Source: Spirogloea muscicola (taxonomy: Eukaryota > Streptophyta > Zygnematophyceae > Spirogloeales > Spirogloeaceae). From it: DNA of 31,061 nucleotides. The translations under genes were made by a program, and so were the position numbers. Of this stretch, positions 1 through 10,562 are shown piece by piece. Below the pieces are notes generated by a model. The model had not been told where the DNA came from. It ran no database searches and was given only the letters and a program-made list of their open reading frames with translations. Position 1 is the stretch's first letter. The number at the start of each line of letters is the position of its first letter. The stretch covers positions 453,971 through 485,031 of the forward strand of contig WELB01000037.1 of assembly GCA_009602725.1 (NCBI GenBank), in the 5' to 3' direction.

Positions 1-82
1 GGGGGGAGGGGGGAGGGAGGGGGGCTTTTCGGCGACGGCCTTGGTAATGACTTTGTCTCACCAGTGGGGAGGGAGGGTGGGG
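1..82 (+). other. G-rich tract with G-quadruplex-type motifs
   Basis: Bases 1-24 are almost pure G with single A breaks. Bases 66-82 hold four runs of three or four G separated by single bases, which fits the canonical short-loop G-quadruplex pattern. The tract lies about 630 bp upstream of the aquaporin start codon. Folding and any promoter role are inference; the G runs are seen directly. Confidence 0.6.
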
Positions 83-709
83 ACCTGTGGGAGGCCCGGA
101 GCGCGCACGAGGAGGGAGGTTTGGGGGGGGCGCCTTGATGGGTTTCTTCGGCCCCCCACTCGGACATTCGCCCACCTTTTTTAAGCTGGCCTTGTATATA
201 TCATTTCTCTCTTTCACAGCCATCGCCCAACATTCTCCTGGGCTGGCCGATCACAGCCCATCGCCCTCTACCGAAAGACTGTCTCCTTGGAAGAGCTTAA
301 TCCGTCCTCGTTGCATTTGTTGGTGGCCACTCAGGCCCTCCATCACTCTATACACACTACTCCCTGGGCTGGCCTTCATCACATCCATCGCAGCCTCGGG
401 CAGAGCTCCGTGTCAAGCTGCCCTTCACAGCCCCCAGCCCCACTTGCAAGATGAAAGTGCTCGCCCATTGAGGATAGGGGCTGGAAAAGCCAGCCCCAAA
501 AGAATGAACAAAGTACGACGAGCTGCAAGAGCTCCCTTCCACAGCAGCCGCTGTTCTGTATCAGCAGCGGTGTCCTGCCACTGCCTCTCAGCTCGTTTCC
601 AAGGTCGCCGCCGTCTGTGCTGCGAAGCTGCCGCCGGAGTCCTCTTCCGCGCGCCACGCCCAGCGCCAGCATCCCGCGTGGGGAGAGACTAGGCCGCACC
701 TCTCCCGCC
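83..709. other. 5' flank of the aquaporin gene, no convincing gene
   Basis: A long open frame at 87-692 (+) has no recognisable domain and a composition rich in Pro, Ser, Arg and Cys, so I treat it as chance. Imperfectly repeated phrases of the type CTGGGCTGGCC followed by ATCACA and ATCGC occur near 240-270 and 364-392. A weak TATA-like string, TGTATATATC, lies near 194. This stretch probably holds the promoter and 5' UTR of the aquaporin gene. Confidence 0.4.
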
Positions 710-3218
710 ATGGCGACGACCCACAACAGCGTCGACCCTGACCTGAAGCTCGCCGAGGAGGGCAACCTTGCGTACGTGCCCACCCTGCAATATATCGTCC
801 TCCCATCACATGTGGCGCTTTGCAGAACTTCGACGTTCGCTGTCTCTCGCAGAAGAAATACCCCATCCAGCATATGTTGATGCTGCTATATTCTCCCTGC
901 CCAATGCGTTAAGCATCAATGCAGGGGGAGAGATTAATCTGAGCATGTCGTGCCAGGACGAAATGCTGGCTTCATTGATGGCACTGAGCGTAACTGGGGC
1001 CGGGTCCTAGCTTACAGAGTCATTGTTCCATAAGGGACCACCTTGCAAAACAGCGTGTTTTTCCAGGCGTCTAGCAAGTCATGCCATCAAGCATAAGCAA
1101 GGATAGCAGCAGCCTGCTGCCCTCGGCTTATCTCCTCCCGAATGATGGACCCCAATGCAGGACACCCTTGCTAGGCATGGCAAGCCACTAGACTGGGATT
1201 GTCACACAAGGTGTCAACCCCTCCATGGTCCTCACACTCACAGAGGCTGCGCATGTCCGTAATGCAGGAGGGCCCAGTCCACTAGGGACTACACACCCGT
1301 CGCAGTCGTGCCATTTATTGATGCTGAAGAGCTGGGCAGATGGTCTCTTTACCGCGCCTGCATCGCCGAGTTTATGTCAACACTGCTTTTCCTCTACTTC
1401 ACCATTCTCACGATCACGCACTTCAAGGTGTTGACTTACTCTACCATTGGCACACTTATTCCTTGAGACTTTGCCAGTCACTTTCTAGAAATCTCAGCAG
1501 TGCCCTTGTTAGAGCACATCCAGTTCACAAAGTCTTGTGCATTGAGAGGACCGACAGTGCTATAGTTGTGCTGGTGTCATTTCTGCCCTTGAGTAATTGG
1601 CATCAAGGAGGGCCCAGACAGAGTGCGTGGCATGCTATGGAGCTTCTTCATCTTCAGATGGCCTCTCTAGACGACTGGCTGACTAGCAAGCTAGTAGTAA
1701 GCAGACAACACACAGTGTTGCAGGACATTCCGGGTGTCAGTGTTGGCATATATGGCATCGCAACATCCTTCGGCATTATGATTTTCATCCTAGTCTTCTG
1801 CAATGCGGGCGTGTCAGGTTCTCTGCCAAGCTCCTCGCTCAACCACCCACCTGCTGCATGTGCCACTTGCTCCATGTCGCAGACATAGGGTTGTAAATTA
1901 CAGATGTGCTACATGGCTAGTGACCGCGAAGCATGATCAAACAATGGGAATGGTTGATTTTAATCTGGTTATACTTGCTCTGCTCCCAACAGGTGGCCAC
2001 ATCAATCCAGCTGTATCATTGGCCATGCTCTTGGCCCGGCGCATCTCACTTCCTCGCTGGTTCCTATACACGGTATCCCAGATGCTGGGAGGCATCGTTG
2101 GTGTCGGGATTGTGAAAGGCTTGCACAAGAATGGTCAGCTTTCCATGCCATATACCTCGTGATGATGTGCGTGCATCGAACCTTGCAAAAGTTGCCCGAT
2201 TGGTTGAGAGTGTGCTGATGAATAGCTTTGCTGCTTGCAGATTTCAATGCGGCAACCGGAGGCGCCAACTTTGTGCAACCAGGGTACAGCAATGGAGCTG
2301 GCTTGGGAGCAGAGATTATTGGCACGTTTGTGCTTGTTTTTGTTGTCTTCTCTGCCACAGACCCGAAGCGAGCTGCCCGTGATTTCCACATTCCGGTAAG
2401 CTACCAGATCTTTCAATTCTTCCATAATGTTGCACTCGTCATTGCTTGAAATGTGATATAATTAGACCCTTTGCTGTCGGCCCAGAAGGGCTTCGATGCT
2501 GGTTGTTACCCTATGTGAACTGCTGTTGTGGAATGCGTGAGTGCTTGCTCCAATTACTGTGAACTCAACACCTTAGCAGAAGCGACCATACACAATGCCA
2601 CACTGACCACTGTGTGTGCAACTTGAGGACTATCAGTAATGCCACATGCTGAATGTGCCGCATGCAGGCCTTAGCTCCACTTGCTATTGGGTTCACTGTA
2701 TTTGTTGTCCACGTCGCCACCATCCCAGTGACCGGGACTGGCATCAATCCTGCTCGGAGCTTTGCGTCTGCCGTTGTTGCTGGCTCCGACCGGGCATGGG
2801 ATGACCATGTGAGTGTTCTGGTTGCCTTGTAGTTACAGAAGTTCCATCTTCATGATGCCAATGCTTGACGGGGGTGAGCTGTGCATGGATGCTTAGGAGA
2901 CACTTCAATGAGTGCCACTTGCTTTATCTTCTCTAGTAAGCCCTTCATAGGCATGTTACAGGATGAAATCCTGTAACATGCCTGGCTCTAAGCTCATTGC
3001 TGCTACTCGTCGGTGGTCTCACTTGCCACCATGCAGCAAGTCTGCCTTCACTGTCTTGTGCGTAGCAGTATTGATTAACAACCATGTTGCTCTACATGTC
3101 ACACTTGCAGTGGATTTTCTGGCTTGGACCTTATCTAGGAGCACTTCTTGCTGTCATCTACTATGAGTACGTGATCAAACTCGGGGCCTTCAAGACTATG
3201 CAGCGTTTCAGGCAGTGA
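710..3218 (+). CDS. PIP: PIP-type aquaporin (plasma membrane intrinsic protein)
   Basis: A water channel of the MIP family, expected in the plasma membrane. Modelled exons: 710-771, 853-875, 1306-1427, 1724-1817, 1993-2133, 2241-2395, 2668-2808 and 3111-3218. They sum to 846 nt (281 aa), the usual PIP length. The start ATG sits in a good context (CCCGCCATGG). Residues 38-44 give the PIP signature (LGRWSLY) before helix 1. The first NPA box is N105-P106-A107 in GGHINPAVS and the second is N226-P227-A228 in GTGINPARS. The aromatic/arginine filter reads F85, H214, T223, R229. These have the same spacing as in spinach SoPIP2;1, so a narrow water-selective pore is expected. All introns are GT-AG. 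The first two exons, including the 23-nt exon 853-875, are the weakest part; they were chosen by phase only. From exon 3 onward the model is firm. No C-terminal phosphorylation motif was assigned. Confidence 0.9.
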
Positions 3219-5132
3219 AAAGACCATAGGCAGGTGGTGAGACTGCCACATCTGCTGTTCTTGGGCAGCAAACATTTTAGGAGCAGAAGAGCAAAAGGAT
3301 ATGGTGAGAAAGTCACCAAGAGCCATGAAGTGATGTGCTGGCTTAAATAAGGCCTCTGTCAGCCAACTTTTGTGTGGTGGCATGTGTTGTATTGATTTCA
3401 CTCACTCGCTTTTACACCATGACATATCTATACACCTTGATGAGCTTATTAGTGGCCTTCGCATGTCTTAGGGAGATAAAAGGACTTCAATAAGTTGTAT
3501 GCCTTGTCCTGCATTGTTCCGTGACAGTGAGACTGTCTGCTAGCTCGTTTGTGTCACGAGGGGCAGTCCACAAGGGCATGCCTCCCAGGTCCATGCACCA
3601 GTTCCTTGTGTTAGATGCAGTAGACAGCAGAGCATGCCATAGAACACATGGGTGGTTGTTCTCGGTGACAATAATTAACAAGTGGGATAAGGGTTTAGGT
3701 ATCGAACACATAAGACAATTGCATTAATTTCCCACTGGCATGCAATGGGTGCCAGCAACCACGGATGCAGGAATAGCTCCAAAGCGGCATATGTGCACTG
3801 ATACGTATGTGTCCACCAGCAACTCACTCAGCTGGCTGCTGCTCATACCATGAGCCAACTTCGTTGTAACGATGTTATGGCAGAGAAACAGTAAGCTGCC
3901 GCTTGATGGCCGTTGAGAGAGGCTACCCACCTCCTAAGTCGTTCGAAAGAGATGTTGGACCGCTGCAGTAACACGGAAGAAGGTGCAGCCTGGAGTAGTG
4001 GTGCGAGTTGTTTTGGAGGTGGTGCACGAGACGGCGATGGAAGGCTACCCTTCTGGAGGCTCTTGCTGGTGGAGCCCACGTCTGTGTCCCTGCAATAAGA
4101 AACGGCCTGGCCAGGGAGCAGGCAAGTGCAAGGCTAGTGACGGAAGAGAAGCTCTTCCTACAGAAGAATGGCTGTGACAGGCAAGCCCAGACAAAGTGGA
4201 CAAGGTTCAGGAGGGCCCATCAGCTTAAGAGTCCATGGTAGACACGACAGTGCATCAGTGGGTCGCGGCGGCTGTAGCGTCTTGAAGCTCAGTTGGAACA
4301 CGAAAAGCGAGCGCGTTGGTGGTGCAAGCCCTTGTGAGTACATGGCGACCTGGCGGCATGCCGGAAAATTGGCTGCTTAGTACATTCTCTACCCCGGGCT
4401 CTCACTTGACAGCCTGGACTCACCAAAGGCCAAACCAGAGTGTACGACAACACAATCTGCAGACATGCAGGAATGACTTTGACATGTTATGAATTTCCGG
4501 CAGCAATTGTGAGGTACGACCCACTGCCTAAAGCCGTCTGAAGGGGAAATCATTCCTTGTCCGCCCCTGCTTAGACACGCTGGTCGAATAAGGTCAAAAT
4601 GCTGGCCAGCCTGGTTTGCCAGTTTCAGTGTGGCATATGTGGTACGGAGGCCGGTTCTGGAGTGGGATGTATTGAGAGAGCCTGGGCGAGATCCCACTTC
4701 CTTTCGAGCCCCCTGGAAGTTGGGAGTGTATCACTCGGCCCGTCTTGGCCTTCTGCTTTTCTTAGGTCGCCAAACATCTGTGTGCTTATCCTCCCTCCTT
4801 GGCCGCACATTTTCGCGTTTGCACGTACACCCTAACCTATATTTGTTAGCTTACAAGCGCGTGACTCTTCAAGGAGCCTTCAGTGCCTTCATTTAGCTTA
4901 TGCTCTACAGTAAATGAAGGTGCAGTACGCATAGTGACACACACGCAGGCTTTTGTATGTCAATCTTAAGCTGCAAAATTGAAGGGGCTGGGACCCACTA
5001 GTCAGCGAAGTCGCCCAACATCCTTGCCATCCATCATCCTTAAGCGGAGCAACTGGCCTAAGCCTTCGCTCTTCCCGTAAGGAGGTCTAGCAGCTGCTGA
5101 CTAGAAGTCACACAAGGTTGAGCAGGGAGCTC
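3219..5132. other. Intergenic region between aquaporin and TIM22
   Basis: This stretch should contain the 3' UTRs of two convergent genes. TGTAA occurs on the plus strand at 3865-3869, about 650 bp after the aquaporin stop. It occurs on the minus strand at 4855-4851 (TTACA on plus), about 280 bp after the TIM22 stop. Open frames around 4008-4241 and 4630-4896 (+) look mildly protein-like but match no family I recognise. I see no repeats, RNA genes or mobile elements here. Confidence 0.5.
4851..4855 (-). terminator. Putative TGTAA polyadenylation signal for TIM22
   Basis: TTACA on the plus strand reads TGTAA on the minus strand, the polyadenylation signal typical of chlorophyte nuclear genes. 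It lies about 280 bp beyond the TIM22 stop codon in the transcribed direction. Assignment rests on motif and position only; a pentamer is expected by chance about once per kilobase. Confidence 0.4.
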
Positions 5133-6700
5133 TCATCTCCTATGCCTCAGATCTATCTGGTTCTGCAGGTGCCACCCTGGAACCCATTGCTGTTCGTTGA
5201 TGACAGGGATAGAGAAGGGCAGAGTGAATGGAGGAAGTACAGGAAGGTGAAAACTGCGAGGTAGACGCAGCAGCCTCTGGCTCTTCCGCCGATGGCTACT
5301 GCAGCTCTGGGGCAGGCTTTGTGAGGCTGCAGCAGGGGGGTTGATGTAGTCGAAGATATATGAGAAAGCTCCAAAGCCAAGGCAGCTCTGCAACATCCCT
5401 TGAGGAGTGCCTGCCAGAGACAAGTGCAGAGAAATGTCAATCAGGCATTGAATCGGTTGAAGTACGCAATAATGCCAGTAAGCGAACGGTGACAGAAAGC
5501 AAACCTCAAAGGTAGCCTTAGAGGGTGATATTCGTGCAGCTGCTTCACATCAGGACCTCAGCATTGCTGCATGAAGGATAACGCTCTTGCAGACAGCTTG
5601 CTATGATGGTGTACTGACCTCCATAACCAAGTGCAAGACCAGTTGCACAGCCTGCAATGCCTGCATTGATTGCTGCAAGAGTACACTCGTGACATGTCAG
5701 CGTAAAACACAATCTGACTATGATGTAGGACAACTGGCGGGTGCAGATTTGCATATAAGTGGGGCCACAATTGAGCAGGAGGACATGCGTTCCCTGACTG
5801 GGCAACCAGCGAGACTTACCATCTTCCTTCTTACGCAACTTCTTCATGTAGCAGTTGACCACAGTATGTACTGATGACATGATTGCGAAGGTCTGACGGC
5901 AGACCGGCAGAGGAAGGAAGAAAACCAAGAGCCTGTGTTAGGTCCAACCATTGGCTGCTTGACAATCTAGGCAGGCTTGCTAGCTCATGCGTACCTGTAC
6001 TAATGTGTGTTCCTTCAGGAGGGCAACTATCAACAGCATAAGCCTGGACGTCAACTCACCTTAGCCGAACTGCCCCCCTCCTTCAGAGCCCCCCTTAAGC
6101 CCTCCCTTTTTAGGAGTCCAGAGCCTGGACACACAGTATCGCACTGACTGAATATATCAACCAGGCACACCTGAAACAAGTAACCTACTTCTTCTCAAAC
6201 ACGTCAAGCGCACAGCTCAAGGGGGTGACCAACACACAGAAAGGGCTTGGGCAGGATGGCCTTGGCTGATGCGGTGTGCCAACAAGAGCAACAGCGAGAG
6301 TCACGTGCGACGTGGAAGCGTCAAGGACGGTGTCACTGGTCCTCACGTAAGAAGGCTTGAGGAGAGGATGGCAAGCGCCACCTCTGGACTTGGCTCATGG
6401 GCTCATTACCAAAGCAGCGGGCAGGGGGCTCATATGGCGGTAGGCCCGCCTGCCCGGTGCCGACTTAAAACTGCGACATGATCTACGGAGTGTACGAGCA
6501 TCCCGCGCAGACGGCGGTGGCGGCGGCGCGCTCTCACCGAGGCCGAAGATGCCGCCCATGACACCGCCGCTCAGTGCCGCTCCGAGGCCCTTCACGGCGC
6601 ACACCTCCTGCCCCGGCGCGGCCCGCATGCCGACATCCCCGTCGCCGTCGTCCAGCGGGCCCGCCGGCGCCGGCGCCGGCGCCGGGGCCTCGGCCGCCAT
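5133..6700 (-). CDS. TIM22: TIM22, mitochondrial inner-membrane carrier translocase channel
   Basis: Channel-forming subunit of the TIM22 complex, which inserts polytopic carrier proteins into the mitochondrial inner membrane. Exons on the minus strand, 5' to 3': 6538-6700, 6060-6124, 5820-5892, 5619-5672 and 5133-5410. They total 633 nt (210 aa). All introns are GT-AG and in phase. Tim17/22/23 features appear in order: a glycine-rich helix (SGGVMGGIFGLG), the SGLLKREGLRGALKEGG linker, TFAIMSSVHTVV, AINAGIAGCATGLALGYG, and the hallmark PQGMLQSCLGFGAFSYI. Glycine zippers run through the helices. The N-terminus has a PAPAPAPA stretch encoded by a tandem GGCGCC repeat at about 6665-6688. An in-frame upstream ATG at 6793 would add 31 residues. 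I prefer 6700 because its context is GCCATGG and the N-terminus is then acidic, as in plant TIM22. The plastid HP20/HP30 paralogues are the main alternative. Confidence 0.87.
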
Positions 6701-7017
6701 GGCGGCGCCGCGAGCGCGGGCGGGAGAGGGGTTAGGGATGAGGAAGGTGTGCCCTGCCAGGTCCAAATCCTGCTTACCGCTGTTTCGCTTCACAACCTCG
6801 GTGTCGACCTGAAGGCAATCGTAATGACGTCGTGATTGGGAGCGGCACTCCGACCCACCGGGACGGGGTGCTGCAGTGTCTGACCATGACCCGCTGAAGC
6901 CATAAGAATGAGCGCCTGACTAGTGGACATTGATATATAAGTTTAAAAGGAGGACAGAAACCCCAGATCCTGCTGATCTTTGCATATAACGTTTGGTGCT
7001 TACCACCAGTGCTACGC
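6701..7017. other. Spacer between TIM22 and the tRNA gene
   Basis: This is the expected promoter and 5' UTR of TIM22 on the minus strand. A TATA-like string TATATAAG is at 6934-6941, about 80 bp upstream of the tRNA gene. It is also about 235 bp from the TIM22 start in the other direction. The string is AT-rich on both strands, so it cannot be assigned to either gene. No coding potential was recognised. Confidence 0.35.
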
Positions 7018-7090
7018 GGGGGTGTAGCTCAAATGGAAGAGCGCTCGCTTTGCATGCGAGAGGTACCGGGATCGATACCCGGCGTCTCCA
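7018..7090 (+). tRNA. tRNA-Ala (anticodon UGC)
   Basis: A 73-nt cloverleaf. The acceptor arm pairs 7018-7024 (GGGGGTG) with 7083-7089 (CGTCTCC), including G-U pairs, with discriminator A at 7090. The anticodon stem is CTCGC/GCGAG with a seven-base loop TTTGCAT, which places anticodon TGC at 7051-7053. The T-stem is CCGGG/CCCGG. The GGGATCGATACCC segment serves as the B box. No intron is present and CCA is not encoded, as expected for a eukaryotic nuclear tRNA. The sequence is close to plant cytosolic tRNA-Ala from memory. Confidence 0.95.
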
Positions 7091-7100
7091 CAGTACCATG

Positions 7101-7106
7101 TTTTTT
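7101..7106 (+). terminator. RNA polymerase III terminator of the tRNA gene
   Basis: A run of six T begins 10 nt after the tRNA 3' end. Pol III stops at runs of four or more T on the non-template strand, so this is the natural end of the pre-tRNA. Confidence 0.8.
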
Positions 7107-7158
7107 CCCCCGGCTCGCCGCTCGGAGCTGGAATCCGTCCTTCTTGCGCAGGTACTAG

Positions 7159-7205
7159 TTGCGGTCGTTTCTTAAAGAAAGAAAGAAAGAAAGAAACGAC
7201 CGCAA
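7159..7205. repeat. Perfect 15-bp inverted repeat around an AAAG microsatellite
   Basis: The left arm 7159-7173 (TTGCGGTCGTTTCTT) and right arm 7191-7205 (AAGAAACGACCGCAA) are exact reverse complements. They flank a 17-nt purine loop (7174-7190) made of AAAG units. The AAAG units can also pair in slipped register with the TTTCTT end of the left arm. The element lies 68 bp beyond the tRNA and 600 bp before the 14-3-3 start. Function is unknown. Confidence 0.8.
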
Positions 7206-7800
7206 GTGCCGCGGTGGACGGCATATCCGGAAGCATTTGAAGTTGAGGGAGAGATTTGTTCAACAAGGAGGGCGGATGGCTGTGATTTGCCATCCCAGAA
7301 AAGATTGAACAATGTGGGGAGGGGTCCTTAAAAAAGGCGAAGCAGCAGAAGTGACAAACACACAAGAAAAAACAAAGCAGCTACTAACCAACCTAAAAAC
7401 GGTAGATGCCACAGCCACCCAAGTAGCCACTTGATGTTCCGCATCTCATATTGCTGCCAAGGTCTGTGGTAAGAAGTCACAGAGCCGCTGCAGCGGGCCG
7501 AAACCCACACTGGTCGCTGGTAGCGAGCACCAAAGTAAGCACAAAAATAACGTACAAGTACGCCGGAGAGAAAGCCTCCCCTTTCCTTTCGCTTTTTCCT
7601 TTCGCATCCCCCGCGCCGCGTCACGGTCTGCCGCTCCACGCGGCGAATAGGGCACGTGGCCTCACACGTGGCGCAGCATGCAGGTCCCCCAGATGACTCA
7701 CCGTCGAGGTGGTTATCCCNGCCCGGCCGCCGCCGCCGGCGGCGCAGCACCGCCGCGCCAGCTCTCGCGTGGCCGCCGCCGCCGCCGCGGCTTCCAGGCC
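7206..7800 (+). other. 5' flank of 14-3-3 with GCC-repeat leader
   Basis: No gene was recognised between the hairpin and the 14-3-3 start codon. The last 75 bases (about 7726-7800) are dense GCC/CGG triplet repeats and probably form the 5' UTR. An unresolved base (N) at 7720 lies just before this tract, which suggests a sequencing problem in the repeat. An ORF reading in frame through the repeat into the 14-3-3 start lacks family resemblance upstream of Met 7801. Confidence 0.45.
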
Positions 7801-10162
7801 ATGGAGAAGGAGCGCGAGCGCTATGTCTACATGGCCAAGCTTGCGGAGCAGGCGGAGCGCTACGATGGTCAGGGCAACCGCTCCTCGGGCCTTGCCGCGT
7901 TTCTCCCATATTGCTAGCGGCGGTGTTGACGCCTTCGTAGGCTCTCTCATTGCGGCGGGCAGGCAATCTGTCATATCACTACCCTTCCGGGGTTTGGAAG
8001 GACTTCCTTGGGCTGCCCGAGGGTTCAAGGGAAGTCTGGTCTAGTGTCCACCATGGAGGACAATAATGCAGGGCGTCGGCAGTTTGCAGGACATCTATCC
8101 CTGTTACCAGTTGTCTGCTACTTCTTTGTCGCACTGTTAGGTGGTCAGTCATGTGGCATAAGGGGCTGGGTAAAAACTTTTAATTTGTAGGTCTCTCAGG
8201 GGAATGTTTGGTCACCAGTCGTGCCTTCTTAAGCATCAGGTGCATCTATCGTCGTAAGAGCGCCTTGGCTTAGCTGGTAAGACGTGAATCAGAGAGAGAA
8301 GTAAGGAGTGCAGTGTATGTCCAAAGTCAGCAGTATCTGCAAGGCAAGGGGCAGGCAAGGCGACAGAGAAGTCATAACGGGTATGGCATGTATTCGTGGT
8401 TCAGAGATGGTGGAGTCTATGAAGAAGGTGGCTAAGCTGGATGTGGAGCTGACTGTCGAGGAGAGGAACCTTCTTTCTGTTGGTTACAAGAACGTCATAG
8501 GGGCTCGCAGGGCTTCATGGCGAATAATGTCCTCCATTGAGCAGAAGGAGAAGGCAAAAGGCAACGAGCAGAACGTTGCTCGTATTACTCAGTACAGGTC
8601 TTGCAGTCATTCCCGCAACTCAAATTGGCAGTCAGCTGTCAAACTGTGACCTCCCATTGTCATATGAGGTCCATCTGAGTGTTTGCACTCGAGTGTGCCA
8701 TTATCAGCAAATTGTGTGACATACAAATCACTTCTGCTGACATTGGGATCCCCAACGGCCAGGATGAAGGTGGAGGATGAGTTGCATAAGATATGTGAGG
8801 ACATCTTGTCAGTGATTGATGAGAATCTGATACCAGCTTCAGACAAGGGGGAGTCAAAAGTATTCTACTACAAAATGTAAGTGCATCACCTGTTAACTTC
8901 TTGGCAGTTCCTTTGAGCACATTGTGCCGTGTCAATTACATTGGAGGAGGTGTTTTGCAGGATGTGCATGCCCATTAATTTCGTTGGCTTTTGTTCCTTA
9001 AGTCAGCAAGCAGTCAATGCGGCTGATTAGACACGTCGACAGGGTGGGCTGAGGAAGCAGTGCTGGTCACTTAAAGGGTTGCACAACAGAGCTGGAGCAC
9101 AAGTGGGCTTGGTCTGTCTTGACTTGCATTCTCCATGCCGTTTTCGTCTTCCGCATCTGGTGCAGGAAGGGCGACTACTTCCGTTACCTTGCTGAGTTCA
9201 AGACTGATAGCAAGAAGCAAGAGGCTGCGCAGCACTCCCTGAAGGCCTATGAGGTTATAGTCAGATCCTTCACCTCTGATCTGAATAATGCTGCAAGGTC
9301 CTCTGCAGTGAGTTGCTATTAAGCTGGAGCAATGCCTACTCACATGCTCCCTGCAAGACAGTCACCTTCTTAGGCAAGGGCTTACGTCCAGCTCAAAGGC
9401 AGAGTGTAACTAATTCACCTATTCAGTTGGGCTTCTGCTGGGAGACTTACTATGCAGCTCGGTCTCTGTATCTGATATCGTTTTCTCTTGCCAGGCTGCA
9501 TCAGAAATTGCTAGTGGGGTTCTTGCACCCACTCACCCAATAAGACTTGGATTGGCCCTTAATTTCTCAGTGTTCTACTATGAGATTCTCAACGATGGTG
9601 AGAGGTAAGTGGCATAAAAGCTCGAGGCAAGGGGGAACGACTTTTGTCTTTGATATTCTTGGCATGTAGCTTGCAGTCGGAATGCCCTGTCCAAAAGGTA
9701 AAATTTTTCGCATCCTCATCTTTTTACATTGTGATGCAGGGCTTGCCATCTGGCCAAGCAAGCATTTGATGACTCGATTGCTGAGCTGGACACATTGAGT
9801 GAGGAGTCATACAAGGACAGTACACTTATTATGCAACTTCTGCGAGATAATTTGACGCTGTGGAGCTCAGATCTTCAAGAAGATCAGGGTAAGCTTTGCT
9901 GTAATTTTGGCTCTCCTTATCAATCGACTTTGAGTCAGTCCCCTGGTTACGTGCCGGAGCATAATGTCTATAAGCAGACAGAAACATCCAAGTACAACTC
10001 CAACGTCAATGCTGGTGAGGACCTGAAAATCACAAAGAACGTAAGAAGTGTATGTAGCACTGCTAGCATGCTCTTACATTGGAGTGATTTTGTTTCATGG
10101 CAGATAATGACCAACCAAAATCCATTGACGACACAAAAGTTGACGAGGCTATTGAATCTTAA
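7801..10162 (+). CDS. 14-3-3 protein
   Basis: Dimeric adaptor that binds phosphoserine or phosphothreonine motifs in the cytosol and nucleus. Exons: 7801-7867, 8405-8597, 8763-8876, 9166-9253, 9495-9604, 9740-9888 and 10104-10162. They total 780 nt (259 aa), normal for the family, and all introns are GT-AG and in phase. The signature [20 protein letters not shown] spans about residues 43-62. K51, R58, R131 and Y132 are the phosphate-binding residues (equivalent to K49, R56, R127 and Y128 of human zeta). The second family signature, [18 protein letters not shown], lies at about residues 215-232. The C-terminal tail after DLQEDQ is short and acidic and ends in AIES. The N-terminus ([20 protein letters not shown]) fits the dimer helix, which sets the start. 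The 537-bp first intron is the longest. Confidence 0.97.
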
Positions 10163-10523
10163 ATTACCTAGAAAGCTTTGGCCAGCACCACGACGAGGTG
10201 CTGATCCTCGACTGCACCACCCCTTTTATTGCTTGGCCAGTGCCGGAAGAATGTGCCGCAAGCAGTCAAGCGTCCTTTGCTACTTTTAGAATGTGATGTG
10301 ATGTGCTGTGCTGCAATGATTTCCCCGTAGATACCGGTCATTTTCCAGATTGTTGTTGATGTTAAATAATTGATTATGAAATTCATCCTGGGAGGGTGAA
10401 GCAGGTTGGAAGGTATTTTGGATCCTTCAGGAGCACATCTAGTCAGCTTGGAAGTCTATGACAGCTAGAAAAGCAGAGGACTTTTACCAAAGTTGATCAC
10501 TGTGGAAAGCAGCCTGTGTTCAG

Positions 10524-10562
10524 TGTAATTACACCAATTGTGTAAAAGTACCGTATTTGTAA
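10524..10562 (+). terminator. Cluster of TGTAA polyadenylation signals for 14-3-3
   Basis: TGTAA occurs at 10524-10528, 10541-10545 and 10558-10562, about 360-400 bp after the stop codon. Three copies within 40 bp are far above chance and fit a chlorophyte poly(A) region. A poly(A) site just downstream is inferred. Confidence 0.6.

Noticed and set aside
87-692. 201-codon open frame upstream of the aquaporin
   Set aside because: No domain, biased composition (Pro, Ser, Arg, Cys) and position in the expected promoter and 5' UTR; most likely chance.
4008-4241. Mildly protein-like frame (AGGAHVCVPAIRNGLAREQ)
   Set aside because: No family recognised, no convincing splice partners on either side, and it lies in the expected aquaporin/TIM22 spacer. 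It could be a decayed exon but cannot be supported.
4630-4896. 88-codon frame on the plus strand
   Set aside because: Overlaps the expected TIM22 3' UTR on the other strand and matches no family.
6934-6941. TATATAAG as a TATA box for the tRNA gene
   Set aside because: It is about 80 bp upstream of the tRNA, too far for the usual plant tRNA upstream element, and cannot be assigned to either neighbour.
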